From assembly GCA_024695705.1 (NCBI GenBank), contig JAILHP010000052.1, forward strand, positions 1-39,287: 39,287 nt of DNA, in the 5' to 3' direction. Positions within the stretch are counted from its first letter, which is position 1; the number at the start of each line of letters is the position of its first letter. The notes under the pieces are model-generated. The model was given only the letters and a program-made list of their open reading frames with translations. It searched no databases and was not told the DNA's origin. This stretch comes from Prevotella sp. (GTDB lineage Bacteria; Bacteroidota; Bacteroidia; Bacteroidales; Bacteroidaceae). This document shows, in pieces, positions 17,194-25,505 of the stretch. The translations under genes were made by a program, and so were the position numbers.

Positions 17194-17954
17194 ACAAAAT
17201 AGGAAGTTACGAGTTTATGGCCGAGCCGTTCCACTGCGACTTCAGCGGACGGCTGTTCATGGGCCATTTGGGCAATCACATGCTCAATGCTGCCGATTTC
17301 CATAGTTCGGCACGAGGCTTTGGCATGAAGTACCTCATGACCATCAACCGCTCGTGGGTACTCTCGCGCCTTGCCATCGAGATGGACGAGATGCCGCAGC
17401 AATACACCAAGTTCAATGTGGAGACCTGGGTGGAGTCCGCCATGCGTTTCTTCACCTCGCGTAACTTCCGTGTAGTGGGGGAGAATGGCAAAATCTACGG
17501 TTACGGTCGCAGCATTTGGGCGATGATTAACACCGAGACGCGTCAGCCTACTGATCTCTACACCATTGACGATGGCGCCATCAACAACTGGATTGTCAAG
17601 GACAAGGAGTGCCCCATTGACAAGGGCGGTCGTGTCCGTATGACCGATGATGCTGAGTTCGTGCGTACCATCGACACCTTTTACAACGACGTGGATATCA
17701 ACGGTCATATCAATTCCGTAAAGTACATTGAGCACGTGCTCGACCTCTGGCCCCTCGACTGGTATCGCGACCATCAGCTCCGCCGCTTTGAAATAGCCTA
17801 CGTGGCAGAGGCTCATGCCGGTGACCAGCTCAGCTTCTACCGCCAGGAAGTTCCACTCACCACTCACCACTCACCACTCAACTCTGAATATTGCATCCGC
17901 ATCGTCCGCAATGACGGTACCGAGTGCTGCCGCAGCAAGGTCACGTTTGTGTAA
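17190..17954 (+). CDS. Acyl-ACP thioesterase family protein
   Basis: Hot-dog thioesterase: MNKIGSYEFMAEPFHCDFSGRLFMGHLGNHMLNAADFHS...NDVDINGHINSVKYIEHVLD; ATGA overlap with ilvH. Confidence 0.87.
   Translation: MNKIGSYEFMAEPFHCDFSGRLFMGHLGNHMLNAADFHSSARGFGMKYLMTINRSWVLSRLAIEMDEMPQQYTKFNVETWVESAMRFFTSRNFRVVGENGKIYGYGRSIWAMINTETRQPTDLYTIDDGAINNWIVKDKECPIDKGGRVRMTDDAEFVRTIDTFYNDVDINGHINSVKYIEHVLDLWPLDWYRDHQLRRFEIAYVAEAHAGDQLSFYRQEVPLTTHHSPLNSEYCIRIVRNDGTECCRSKVTFV
17853..17885. repeat. Intragenic 4 x heptad array (CCACTCA)
   Basis: ccactca ccactca ccactca ccactca actct; encodes PLTTHHSPLNS; same unit as the reverse complement of 9442-9483. Confidence 0.95.
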
Positions 17955-18010
17955 GATATCATGCAGCCGAGCGGGCTATACCTTGGAAATGAAAATAAAT
18001 CCTAATTTTT

Positions 18011-18041
18011 TTTGCATTTCACTCGGTTTGCACTACCTTTG
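18011..18041 (+). promoter_or_regulatory. Bacteroidetes-type promoter of ilvC (TTTG-N19-TACCTTTG)
   Basis: TTTG 18011-18014 and TACCTTTG 18034-18041; part of a 61-bp module shared with the fur-like gene. Confidence 0.85.
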
Positions 18042-18173
18042 TCCCCGATTTATTAGTTAGGTCCCTCGTCGCACTCTCGGGTAGGGTGGGAGCAGATTAA
18101 TAAGACGACGGCTCTCGGGTTAGGGCTGGCATGGTCTGAGGGGATAGTAAAAATAAACTTTAAAGATTAAATT

Positions 18174-19223
18174 ATGGCAGAAATGAATTTTGGTGGCGTA
18201 ATGGAAACTGTAGTCACCAGCAAGGAGTTCTCTTTGGAGAAAGCACGTGAAGTATTGAAGGATGAGGTCATCGCCGTCATCGGTTATGGCGTACAGGGTC
18301 CTGGTCAGGCCTGTAACCTGAGGGACAATGGCTTTAACGTCATTGTAGGACAGCGTCAGGGCAAGACCTACGACAAGGCTGTGGCCGACGGCTGGGTGCC
18401 CGGCAAGACGCTCTTCTCCATTGAGGAGGCAGCCGAGAAGGGTACCATCCTCTGCATGCTGCTCTCTGACGCAGGTCAGATTCAGCAGTGGCCCACCATC
18501 AAGCAATACCTGAAGCCAGGCAAGACGCTGTACTACAGTCACGGCTTCGCTATCAACTGGAGCGACCGCACGGGCGTCATCCCCCCGAAGGATGTGGATG
18601 TCATTATGGTGGCTCCGAAGGGAAGCGGTACGAGCCTGCGCACGATGTTCTGCGAGGGTCGCGGCTTGAACTGCTCGTATGCCGTCTATCAGGATGCAAC
18701 GGGCAAGGCCAAGGAGAAGACACTGGCTTTCGGTATCGGTATCGGTGCCGGCTATATGTTTGAGACAACGTTTGAGCGTGAGGCGACGAGCGACCTGACG
18801 GGTGAGCGCGGCAGTCTGATGGGTGCCATCCAGGGGCTGCTGCTGGCTCAGTACGAGGTGCTCCGCGAGCACGGACACTCTCCCTCGGAGGCTTTCAACG
18901 AGACCGTTGAGGAACTGACCCAGAGCCTTGGCCCGTTGTTCGGTGCAAAGGGTATGGACTGGATGTACGCTAACTGCTCGACTACCGCACAGCGTGGTGC
19001 ACTGGACTGGGCTCCGCGTTTCCACGACGCAATCAAACCAGTGATGGAATGGCTCTACTACTCAGTACAGACGGGTAATGAGGCTCAGATTACCATTGAT
19101 GCCAACTCGAAGCCCGACTATCGTGCCGGACTGGAGAAGGAGTTGGAGGCTATGCGTAATCAGGAGATGTGGCGTGCCGGTGAGACCGTTCGCAAGCTGC
19201 GTCCGGAGAACCAGGAGGATTAA
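18174..19223 (+). CDS. ilvC: Ketol-acid reductoisomerase
   Basis: VIAVIGYGVQGPGQACNLRDNGFNVIVGQRQGKTYDKAVADGWVPG; VDVIMVAPKGSGTSLRTMF. Confidence 0.98.
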   Translation: MAEMNFGGVMETVVTSKEFSLEKAREVLKDEVIAVIGYGVQGPGQACNLRDNGFNVIVGQRQGKTYDKAVADGWVPGKTLFSIEEAAEKGTILCMLLSDAGQIQQWPTIKQYLKPGKTLYYSHGFAINWSDRTGVIPPKDVDVIMVAPKGSGTSLRTMFCEGRGLNCSYAVYQDATGKAKEKTLAFGIGIGAGYMFETTFEREATSDLTGERGSLMGAIQGLLLAQYEVLREHGHSPSEAFNETVEELTQSLGPLFGAKGMDWMYANCSTTAQRGALDWAPRFHDAIKPVMEWLYYSVQTGNEAQITIDANSKPDYRAGLEKELEAMRNQEMWRAGETVRKLRPENQED

Positions 19224-21061
19224 GAACGACAGACATCGCAGTGACCGCAGTCGTGGGTGTTGGTTTCGCCGAAGTAGCGAAGCAGCTGACGTGAACGGCA
19301 CTGGTTGTCGGTGTTCATATACCTGAGCATCGCATCAATGCGCTCCTGGAAGCGTTGGCGCTGCTCTTCATAGACGGCGTGGGGAATGACGATATATTCG
19401 CGTTCTTCACGCCTTTGCATGTAGCGGATGTAAGGGGTGCGTTTGCGGGGGATAAAGCTGATGATGCGCTTCAGCGAGAGGGACTTCAGCACCTCGTATG
19501 TCTGTATGGAAGTAAGACCTGCTTCGCGGGCTACCAGGCTCTCGTCAATGTAGCCGTAGTCGGCAAAGAGCCCCCCATAGAGGCGCAGCATGGCCACGAT
19601 GACGCGGTCCTCATCCGGTGTGTTGCCTTCCAGCCGGTATAGCTCGTTGCGGCCGGTCAAGAAATGTACACGAGCAGCAGAGTCCTGCTCCTCCATGTAG
19701 TCGATGTAACCCGAACGGCTCAGCAGCATGAGGGCGGAATGTGCCCGTACAGGGAAATGGCGGAAGCGCAGGCAGAACTCGTCCAAATTGAACTCATACA
19801 CCCGTCCGCTGCCTGTTCCTGTAGCTACCTGCAGGTAGTAGGCCACATCTTCATATACCTCTTTTATATATTCGCGCGTGGGGAACATGTCGTCAATGCG
19901 GCGGAGCAGCTTCTGGTCGTCGGAACGATTGCAGAGCAGCACGGCGTACGACTGCTGGCTGTCACGTCCGGCACGTCCTGCCTCCTGGAAGTAGGCTTCT
20001 ACGGAGTCGGGGCTGTCAATATGGATGACGAGCCGCACGTCAGGCTTGTCGATGCCCATGCCGAAGGCGTTGGTGGCCACCATGATACGAATCTCATCTT
20101 TCTGCCACAGGTTCTGACGGAGGTCGCGTGTGGCCTGGTCAAGGCCGGCGTGGTAGAAGGTGGAAGGCTGAGGGTGGAGGGTACTTTCCGAGGAAAGCGC
20201 CCCTTCGGGTCGAGCGGAGGGGGGAGTGATGAGGGATTCATTGATGAGCTCTGAGATTTCCTTGGCACGTTTGCGGCTGCGGACGTAGATGATGGCGCAT
20301 CCTGGATTGGTCTGGAGGAGGCGGAGGAGCTCACCGTACTTGTCTTCCGTACGACGCACGATGTAAGTGAGGTTCTTGCGCTCGAAGGACATGCGGAAGA
20401 CGTTGAAGGGTTGATGGTGGAGGGTGGAGGGTTGAGGTTTGTGAGTGGCCAGTTTCTCCTGTATATCCTCCACTACTTTGGGTGTCGCGGTAGCGGTCAG
20501 TGCCAGAATGGGTACAGGGTGAATGTCGCGGATGTTGGCAATGGTGAGGTAGGAGGGACGGAAATCGTAGCCCCACTGGCTGATGCAGTGGGCTTCATCT
20601 ACGGTGATGAAACTGACCTTCATGTGGCGTAGCTTGGTGATGAAGAACTCACTCTCCAGACGTTCAGGCGACACGTAGAGCAGTTTGGTGCGTCCAAGGA
20701 TACAGTTTTCCAGGATACGCAGTGTATCGTCATGTGACATGCCTGAATAGATGGCGGCTGCCAGGATGCCCCGTTTGCGAAGGTTGCGAACCTGGTCCTT
20801 CATCAGGGCAATGAGCGGCGTGATGACGATACACACACCTTCCATAGCCAGGGCAGGCACCTGAAAGGTGATGGACTTGCCGCCACCCGTAGGCATGAGT
20901 CCCAGCGTATCGTGACCACTCATAACGGACTCGATGATTTCCCGCTGAACACCCCGGAAATCATCGTAACCCCAGTATTTTTTTAGTATTTGTTGGGATA
21001 CACCCCCTAAGTTAGGGGGTTGGGGGTCTGAACAAGATGTACTCTCTTTATTTGTTTTCAT
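19220..21061 (-). CDS. recQ: ATP-dependent DNA helicase RecQ
   Basis: LGLMPTGGGKSITFQVPAL, TVDEAHCISQWGYDFRPSYL, TATATPKV, FGMGIDKPDVRLVIH, EAGRAGRDSQ, CGHCDVC zinc-binding. Confidence 0.97.
   Translation of the reverse strand: MKTNKESTSCSDPQPPNLGGVSQQILKKYWGYDDFRGVQREIIESVMSGHDTLGLMPTGGGKSITFQVPALAMEGVCIVITPLIALMKDQVRNLRKRGILAAAIYSGMSHDDTLRILENCILGRTKLLYVSPERLESEFFITKLRHMKVSFITVDEAHCISQWGYDFRPSYLTIANIRDIHPVPILALTATATPKVVEDIQEKLATHKPQPSTLHHQPFNVFRMSFERKNLTYIVRRTEDKYGELLRLLQTNPGCAIIYVRSRKRAKEISELINESLITPPSARPEGALSSESTLHPQPSTFYHAGLDQATRDLRQNLWQKDEIRIMVATNAFGMGIDKPDVRLVIHIDSPDSVEAYFQEAGRAGRDSQQSYAVLLCNRSDDQKLLRRIDDMFPTREYIKEVYEDVAYYLQVATGTGSGRVYEFNLDEFCLRFRHFPVRAHSALMLLSRSGYIDYMEEQDSAARVHFLTGRNELYRLEGNTPDEDRVIVAMLRLYGGLFADYGYIDESLVAREAGLTSIQTYEVLKSLSLKRIISFIPRKRTPYIRYMQRREEREYIVIPHAVYEEQRQRFQERIDAMLRYMNTDNQCRSRQLLRYFGETNTHDCGHCDVCRS
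20159..20235. repeat. Intragenic heptad array plus GC palindrome inside recQ
   Basis: ggtggaa ggctgag ggtggag ggtact, then ttccgaggaaagcgccccttcgggtcgagcggagggggg; encodes roughly LITPPSARPEGALSSESTLHPQPST. Confidence 0.85.
20408..20435. repeat. Intragenic 4 x heptad array (GGGTTGA/GGGTGGA) inside recQ
   Basis: gggttga tggtgga gggtgga gggttga; encodes QPSTLHHQP. Confidence 0.93.
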
Positions 21062-21107
21062 ATTGTAATATGGGTCGTTCAGACCCCCATCCTCCTTACT
21101 TAGGGGG
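21002..21107. repeat. Paired-hairpin element, copy A3, spanning the recJ stop to the recQ N-terminal coding region
   Basis: acccccTAAGTTAgggggttgggggtctgaacaag ... gttcagacccccatcctccttacttaggggg; abuts the recJ stop (21108-21110) and contains the recQ ATG. Confidence 0.92.
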
Positions 21108-22832
21108 TTAAGCCTCCTCGCTGGGACTGATATCTTCTATCTGCAGCTGGATCTCGCTACGCTTGTAGGTGTTCTCCTCGATGGTATAGACAATGTCGAA
21201 GGAACGCTTGGACTTGATGTAGCGGGCAGCGGCACTCTGTCCGAAAGCGATGCCGTTCATGACGTTGGAAGACTTGGAGTCAACGAGCTCCAGCTTGATG
21301 TGCTCCTGGTTGCGGCCCACCACCTTCGACGTGCCGTAGTCATAGACGTTACGGGTGCAGAAAAGCGGCTTGGGATTGTTAGGGCCGTGAGGAGCAAACT
21401 TCTTCAGGTCGTTGAGCAGCTTCTTGTTGATGTCGCGGAAATCCACCTCTTCCTCAATATCGAGCAGCGCCTGCGTCTGTTCGGGCAGGATGTGGTTGCT
21501 GACGTACTCCTGGAAGCGGCGTCGGAACTCGGGGATATTCTCCTGTTTCAGGGACAGGCCAACGGCATAGGTATGGCCTCCGAAGTTAAGCAGCAGGTCA
21601 CGGCACGACTTAATGGCGTCGTAGATGTCGAAGCCTGCCACGCTGCGGGCCGAACCGGTTGCCAGTCCGTCGATGATGGTCAGCACGACGGTGGGGCGGA
21701 AGTACATTTCCGTAAGGCGGGAGGCCACGATGCCTACCACGCCCTTCTTCCAGTTCTCGTCGTAGAGCACGATGCTCTGCATGTGCTGCTGACTTTCCAG
21801 ACGCGCCACAATCTCGTTGGCTTCCTCAGTCATCTGCTTGTCGATGTCACGACGCTGGTCATTGTATTCGTTGACATGATTGGCTTCGGCCAAAGCACGT
21901 GCAAAGTCTTTCTCTACCAACAGGTCGACCGCCTCCGTACCGTTTTGCATGCGTCCGCTGGCATTAATGCGAGGACCTATCTTGAAGACAATGTCGCTCA
22001 TGGTGATCTCGCGTCCCGTGAGACCGCAAATCTCAATGATGGCCTTCAGGCCGATGGACGGATTGATATTCAGCTGCTTCAGTCCGTGGAAGGCCAGTGT
22101 GCGGTTCTCGCCAATGACGGGCACGATGTCGGCAGCAATCGAGACGGCACAGAAGTCGAGCAACGGGATGAGTCGTGAGAAGGGTATGCCATTGTTCTTG
22201 GCAAAGGCCTGCATGAACTTAAAGCCTACGCCACAGCCGCACAGGTGCTTGAAGGGGTAGGTGGAGTCTTCACGCTTGGGGTTCAGGATGGCCACAGCCG
22301 GAGGCATCACCTCGTCGGGCACGTGGTGGTCGCAGATAATAAAATCCACCCCACGCTCCCTGGCATAGGCTATCTCGTCGATTGCCTTGATGCCGCAATC
22401 GAGCACAATTATCAGTTTTACTCCGTGTTCCGCAGCTAAGTCTATTCCTTTACGGCTCACCCCGTAACCCTCGTCATAACGGTCGGGGATGTAGTACTCA
22501 ATGTTGGAATAGAACTGCTGCAAGAACTTAAAGACCAGAGCAACCGCCGTACATCCATCAACGTCGTAGTCGCCATAGACCATGATACGTTCCTTGCGTC
22601 CCATTGCGTCGTTCAGACGGTCAACCGCCACGTCCATGTCGTTCATCAGGAACGGGTCGATGAGTTCGTTGAGCATCGGTCGGAAGAATCGCTTCGCCGC
22701 CGATTCCGTCTTTATTCCGCGTTGGATGAGCAGGTCGGCAAGTATCGGACTCATGCCAATCTTGTCTGCCAGCTCTTTAGCCGCTTGTAGTCTTTCGGAT
22801 GTAGGTGGTTCGTAATTCCATTTGAAATTCAT
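21108..22832 (-). CDS. recJ: Single-stranded-DNA-specific exonuclease RecJ
   Basis: DHH motifs MVYGDYDVDGCTAVAL, IIVLDCGIKA, IICDHHVPDE; GGHTYAVGLSL. Confidence 0.96.
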   Translation of the reverse strand: MNFKWNYEPPTSERLQAAKELADKIGMSPILADLLIQRGIKTESAAKRFFRPMLNELIDPFLMNDMDVAVDRLNDAMGRKERIMVYGDYDVDGCTAVALVFKFLQQFYSNIEYYIPDRYDEGYGVSRKGIDLAAEHGVKLIIVLDCGIKAIDEIAYARERGVDFIICDHHVPDEVMPPAVAILNPKREDSTYPFKHLCGCGVGFKFMQAFAKNNGIPFSRLIPLLDFCAVSIAADIVPVIGENRTLAFHGLKQLNINPSIGLKAIIEICGLTGREITMSDIVFKIGPRINASGRMQNGTEAVDLLVEKDFARALAEANHVNEYNDQRRDIDKQMTEEANEIVARLESQQHMQSIVLYDENWKKGVVGIVASRLTEMYFRPTVVLTIIDGLATGSARSVAGFDIYDAIKSCRDLLLNFGGHTYAVGLSLKQENIPEFRRRFQEYVSNHILPEQTQALLDIEEEVDFRDINKKLLNDLKKFAPHGPNNPKPLFCTRNVYDYGTSKVVGRNQEHIKLELVDSKSSNVMNGIAFGQSAAARYIKSKRSFDIVYTIEENTYKRSEIQLQIEDISPSEEA

Positions 22833-22870
22833 AGCACTTACCGTCCGTTTTTACCATGATGGTTTACTAC

Positions 22871-24067
22871 CTATAATCCTAGCTTTTTGCGGATGTCTTT
22901 AGGGATGGCGTTCTTGTTAACCATATAGTCCATGGTGTTGGCGGCTATGAAGGATTTCGTCATATACCAGATGCCCTTGTACTCACCACTCTCGCCCCAG
23001 GAGTTCTTCACCATGTAGTACTCCTTGCCGTTCTGGTCCTTGGCGATGCCGTAGATGAGCATACCGTGGTCGTCAGTCAGTTCCCAGTTGTCGTAGCGCT
23101 CCTGGCGCTTCTCCTGGGTGGGAATCAGCTCAGGAACGGTGCACCCCAGTTCGTCGAGGATGTCGCGGCGCTTGGCGGGCGACAGCTTGAGCCAGCGGGC
23201 CATGTCGCTGCCCTGCAGGTTCTCGGTGGCCTTGGTGTCGATGTTATAGGCCAGACCCTGACGGGTGAAGCCTTCCTCGCTGACGTCGCCACCCCATGCT
23301 ACGGTGTAACCCTGTTCGAGTGCATTGTCAATAACCCGCATCATCTCGTCAATAGGCAGGTTGTAGCTCAAGGGATTACGCCAATTGTCCTGTACCTCCA
23401 CAGGGAAGGCGGTGTAGAACGGACGGTGGGTATAGCTGGTAATGCTTACATAGTCGTTCCAGTCGAGTCCGAGGCTGGCAGCAAAGCTCTGCGGCGTGTA
23501 GGTCTTGCCCTCATAGGTAAATGTCTCAGGGCAGGTGCCGAGGTAGGCATCAAGGATGCCCTGCAGGCCGACCTTCCACTGCGGGGAGATCTTGCTGGCC
23601 TTGTTCTTGGCTACGGCGTCAACGTAAGGTGACATGATAGAGAAGAACTCGTTGAAGTTAAACAGCGAGTCGCCCTGCATGGAGCCAGGAGCCGGCATGG
23701 CGTCTTCAGGACAAATGCCGTAGTTCTGCAGCACGTAGAGCACGTCGTAGGCAGCACCGCCTTGTGCAAACTGGCAGTCACCGTGTAGGCGGACCACCTG
23801 GATGGCACGGTCCATGTAGGTCTTGTTGGCAACAAAGGCTTCGCAGAGGTCGTAGGTCTTGCCACTCTTCTTCAGAATCTCCGACTCGAAGTAGGAGAGA
23901 GTAGAGTAGTTCCAGCAGGTGCCGGAACGGTTCTGATCTTTGATGCTGGTAATGGGCAGCTCCTTGACCACGGTGAACACCGGTTTGTTGTCTTTCTTTG
24001 TCTCTTCTTGTGCACTGACGCCCGTAACCATGAGGGCGAACAGTGCAAGGGTTAAAATCTTTCTCAT
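22871..24067 (-). CDS. C1-family (bleomycin hydrolase/aminopeptidase C-like) cysteine peptidase, secreted
   Basis: Signal peptide; KDQNRSGTCWNYSTLSYFESE (Cys), DDHGMLIYGIAKDQNGKEYYMVKNSWGESGEYKG (His/Asn). Confidence 0.92.
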   Translation of the reverse strand: MRKILTLALFALMVTGVSAQEETKKDNKPVFTVVKELPITSIKDQNRSGTCWNYSTLSYFESEILKKSGKTYDLCEAFVANKTYMDRAIQVVRLHGDCQFAQGGAAYDVLYVLQNYGICPEDAMPAPGSMQGDSLFNFNEFFSIMSPYVDAVAKNKASKISPQWKVGLQGILDAYLGTCPETFTYEGKTYTPQSFAASLGLDWNDYVSITSYTHRPFYTAFPVEVQDNWRNPLSYNLPIDEMMRVIDNALEQGYTVAWGGDVSEEGFTRQGLAYNIDTKATENLQGSDMARWLKLSPAKRRDILDELGCTVPELIPTQEKRQERYDNWELTDDHGMLIYGIAKDQNGKEYYMVKNSWGESGEYKGIWYMTKSFIAANTMDYMVNKNAIPKDIRKKLGL

Positions 24068-24087
24068 TGTAATTTTTATAATTATTG

Positions 24088-25467
24088 TTATTGTTGTATT
24101 TCCTTGGGATGATAGGGGATGCGGCTCTCGCCGAGGAACCGGCAGCCGTCCTTGGTAATGAGCAGGTCGTCCTCAATGCGGATGCCTCCGAAGTCCTTGT
24201 AGGTCTCCAGCTTCTCGTAGTTGATGAACTCCTTGCAGTGGCCCTTGGCACGCCAGTCGTCAATGAGTGCCGGGATGAAATAGATGCCCGGCTCGTCGGT
24301 CACGACGAAGCCCTCTTCCAGTCTCCGGCCCATGCGCAGGCAGTTGGTGCCGAACTGTTCCAGGTTCGGTGGTGTCTCCTCGTTGAATCCAACGTGTATC
24401 TGTTCCAGTCCTTCCATGTCGTGCACGTCCATGCCCATCATGTGTCCCAGTCCGTGAGGCAGGAACATGGCGTGGGCACCGGCCTTGACAGCCTCGTCCA
24501 CGTCGCCCTTCATGAGTCCCAGCTCCTTCAGCCGTTCTGACATCAGGCGGCAGACAGCGAAGTGAACGTCCATGTATTTCACACCGGGCTTGGCCACGTT
24601 GAGTACGTAGTCGTGACATTCCTCCACAATGCTGTAGATCTCTAGCTGGCGCTGGGTGAACTTGCCGCTGACGGGCATCGTGCGGGTATGGTCGGAGCAG
24701 TAGTCGTCGAGCTCACAGCCTGCATCACAGAGGGCCAGACGGCCTTCCTCCAGCTTGGCGTCGCTCGGACTGCCGTGCATGATTTCTCCATGTTGGGTAA
24801 AGATGGTGGCGAAGCTGACACCCTGAGCCAACGAACGGGCAATGCCATCAACCTGACCGCCTATGTAACGCTCGGTCACGCCTGGGCGGATGAGCTGCTG
24901 GGCAGTAGTATGCATCTTGTAGCCTACCTCGCAGGCACGCTCAATGGCTTCTATCTCCTGCGGCTCCTTGGTGGAACGCATCTTGACCACCGCCTTGATA
25001 AGTGTCAGAGAGCCTTTTTCCTTTTGCTGTGAAGGGTGAATGCCCAGCAGGTCCATGATCTGGATCTTTGTGTCGAAACGGTAGGGAGGCAGGAAATGGA
25101 TTTGTCGGTGAGAGGTGAGTGGTGAGAGGAGAGTGGCGAGCTCCTTCATCGGGGCCGTCTTGGTGATACCTACCTCGGCAGCCAAGTCGCTGACAGTAGG
25201 CGTGAAGCCCATCCATACAATGTCTTCCACGTCAATGTCGTCACCGAAGAGCCATTCCTCATCGTTGTCAATATCTATGACACCCACCAGCCCGTCTCGA
25301 TGCTGCCCGAAGTAATACAGGAACGAGGAGTCCTGTCGCATGGGGGCATAGGCATTAGCAGGGTAGTTATAGGGTGCTTCGTTGTTTCCGAACAAAATAA
25401 TAATGCCGCTATTGACGAGCTTTTTCAGCTCGGCTCGGCGCTGGATGTATGTCTCTTTTCCAAACAT
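24088..25467 (-). CDS. Xaa-Pro aminopeptidase-like M24 family metallopeptidase
   Basis: LCDAGCELDDYCSDHTRTMPVSGKFTQRQLEIY; HGLGHMMGMDVHD; FVVTDEPGIYFIP. Confidence 0.95.
   Translation of the reverse strand: MFGKETYIQRRAELKKLVNSGIIILFGNNEAPYNYPANAYAPMRQDSSFLYYFGQHRDGLVGVIDIDNDEEWLFGDDIDVEDIVWMGFTPTVSDLAAEVGITKTAPMKELATLLSPLTSHRQIHFLPPYRFDTKIQIMDLLGIHPSQQKEKGSLTLIKAVVKMRSTKEPQEIEAIERACEVGYKMHTTAQQLIRPGVTERYIGGQVDGIARSLAQGVSFATIFTQHGEIMHGSPSDAKLEEGRLALCDAGCELDDYCSDHTRTMPVSGKFTQRQLEIYSIVEECHDYVLNVAKPGVKYMDVHFAVCRLMSERLKELGLMKGDVDEAVKAGAHAMFLPHGLGHMMGMDVHDMEGLEQIHVGFNEETPPNLEQFGTNCLRMGRRLEEGFVVTDEPGIYFIPALIDDWRAKGHCKEFINYEKLETYKDFGGIRIEDDLLITKDGCRFLGESRIPYHPKEIQQ
25107..25141. repeat. Intragenic 5 x heptad array (GGTGAGT-like) inside the M24 peptidase CDS
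   Basis: ggtgaga ggtgagt ggtgaga ggagagt ggcgagc; encodes LATLLSPLTSH. Confidence 0.9.
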
Positions 25468-25505
25468 AAGTCAAAAAATTTCACTCTTAGTAGTCAAATA
25501 TTTCG

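Noticed and set aside
17019-17870. 283-aa minus-strand ORF antisense to ilvH and the thioesterase
   Set aside because: Overlaps two recognisable + strand genes; no motif of its own.
17853-17885. Phase-variation (frameshifting) switch by heptad slippage in the thioesterase
   Set aside because: A gain or loss of one 7-nt unit would frameshift the gene, so a switch is possible in principle, but one sequence gives no evidence of variation; kept only as a test for strain comparison.
18120-19025. 301-aa minus-strand ORF antisense to ilvC
   Set aside because: ilvC is certain on the + strand; the antisense ORF has no supporting motif.
6180-21107. Interpreting element A copies as simple rho-independent terminators
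   Set aside because: Hairpins lack T-tracts on the sense strand, come as pairs with conserved inner arms, and in A3 and B the downstream gene starts inside the element, so a plain terminator does not explain them.
21300-22178. 292-aa + strand ORF antisense to recJ
   Set aside because: Shadow ORF of recJ without domain signal.
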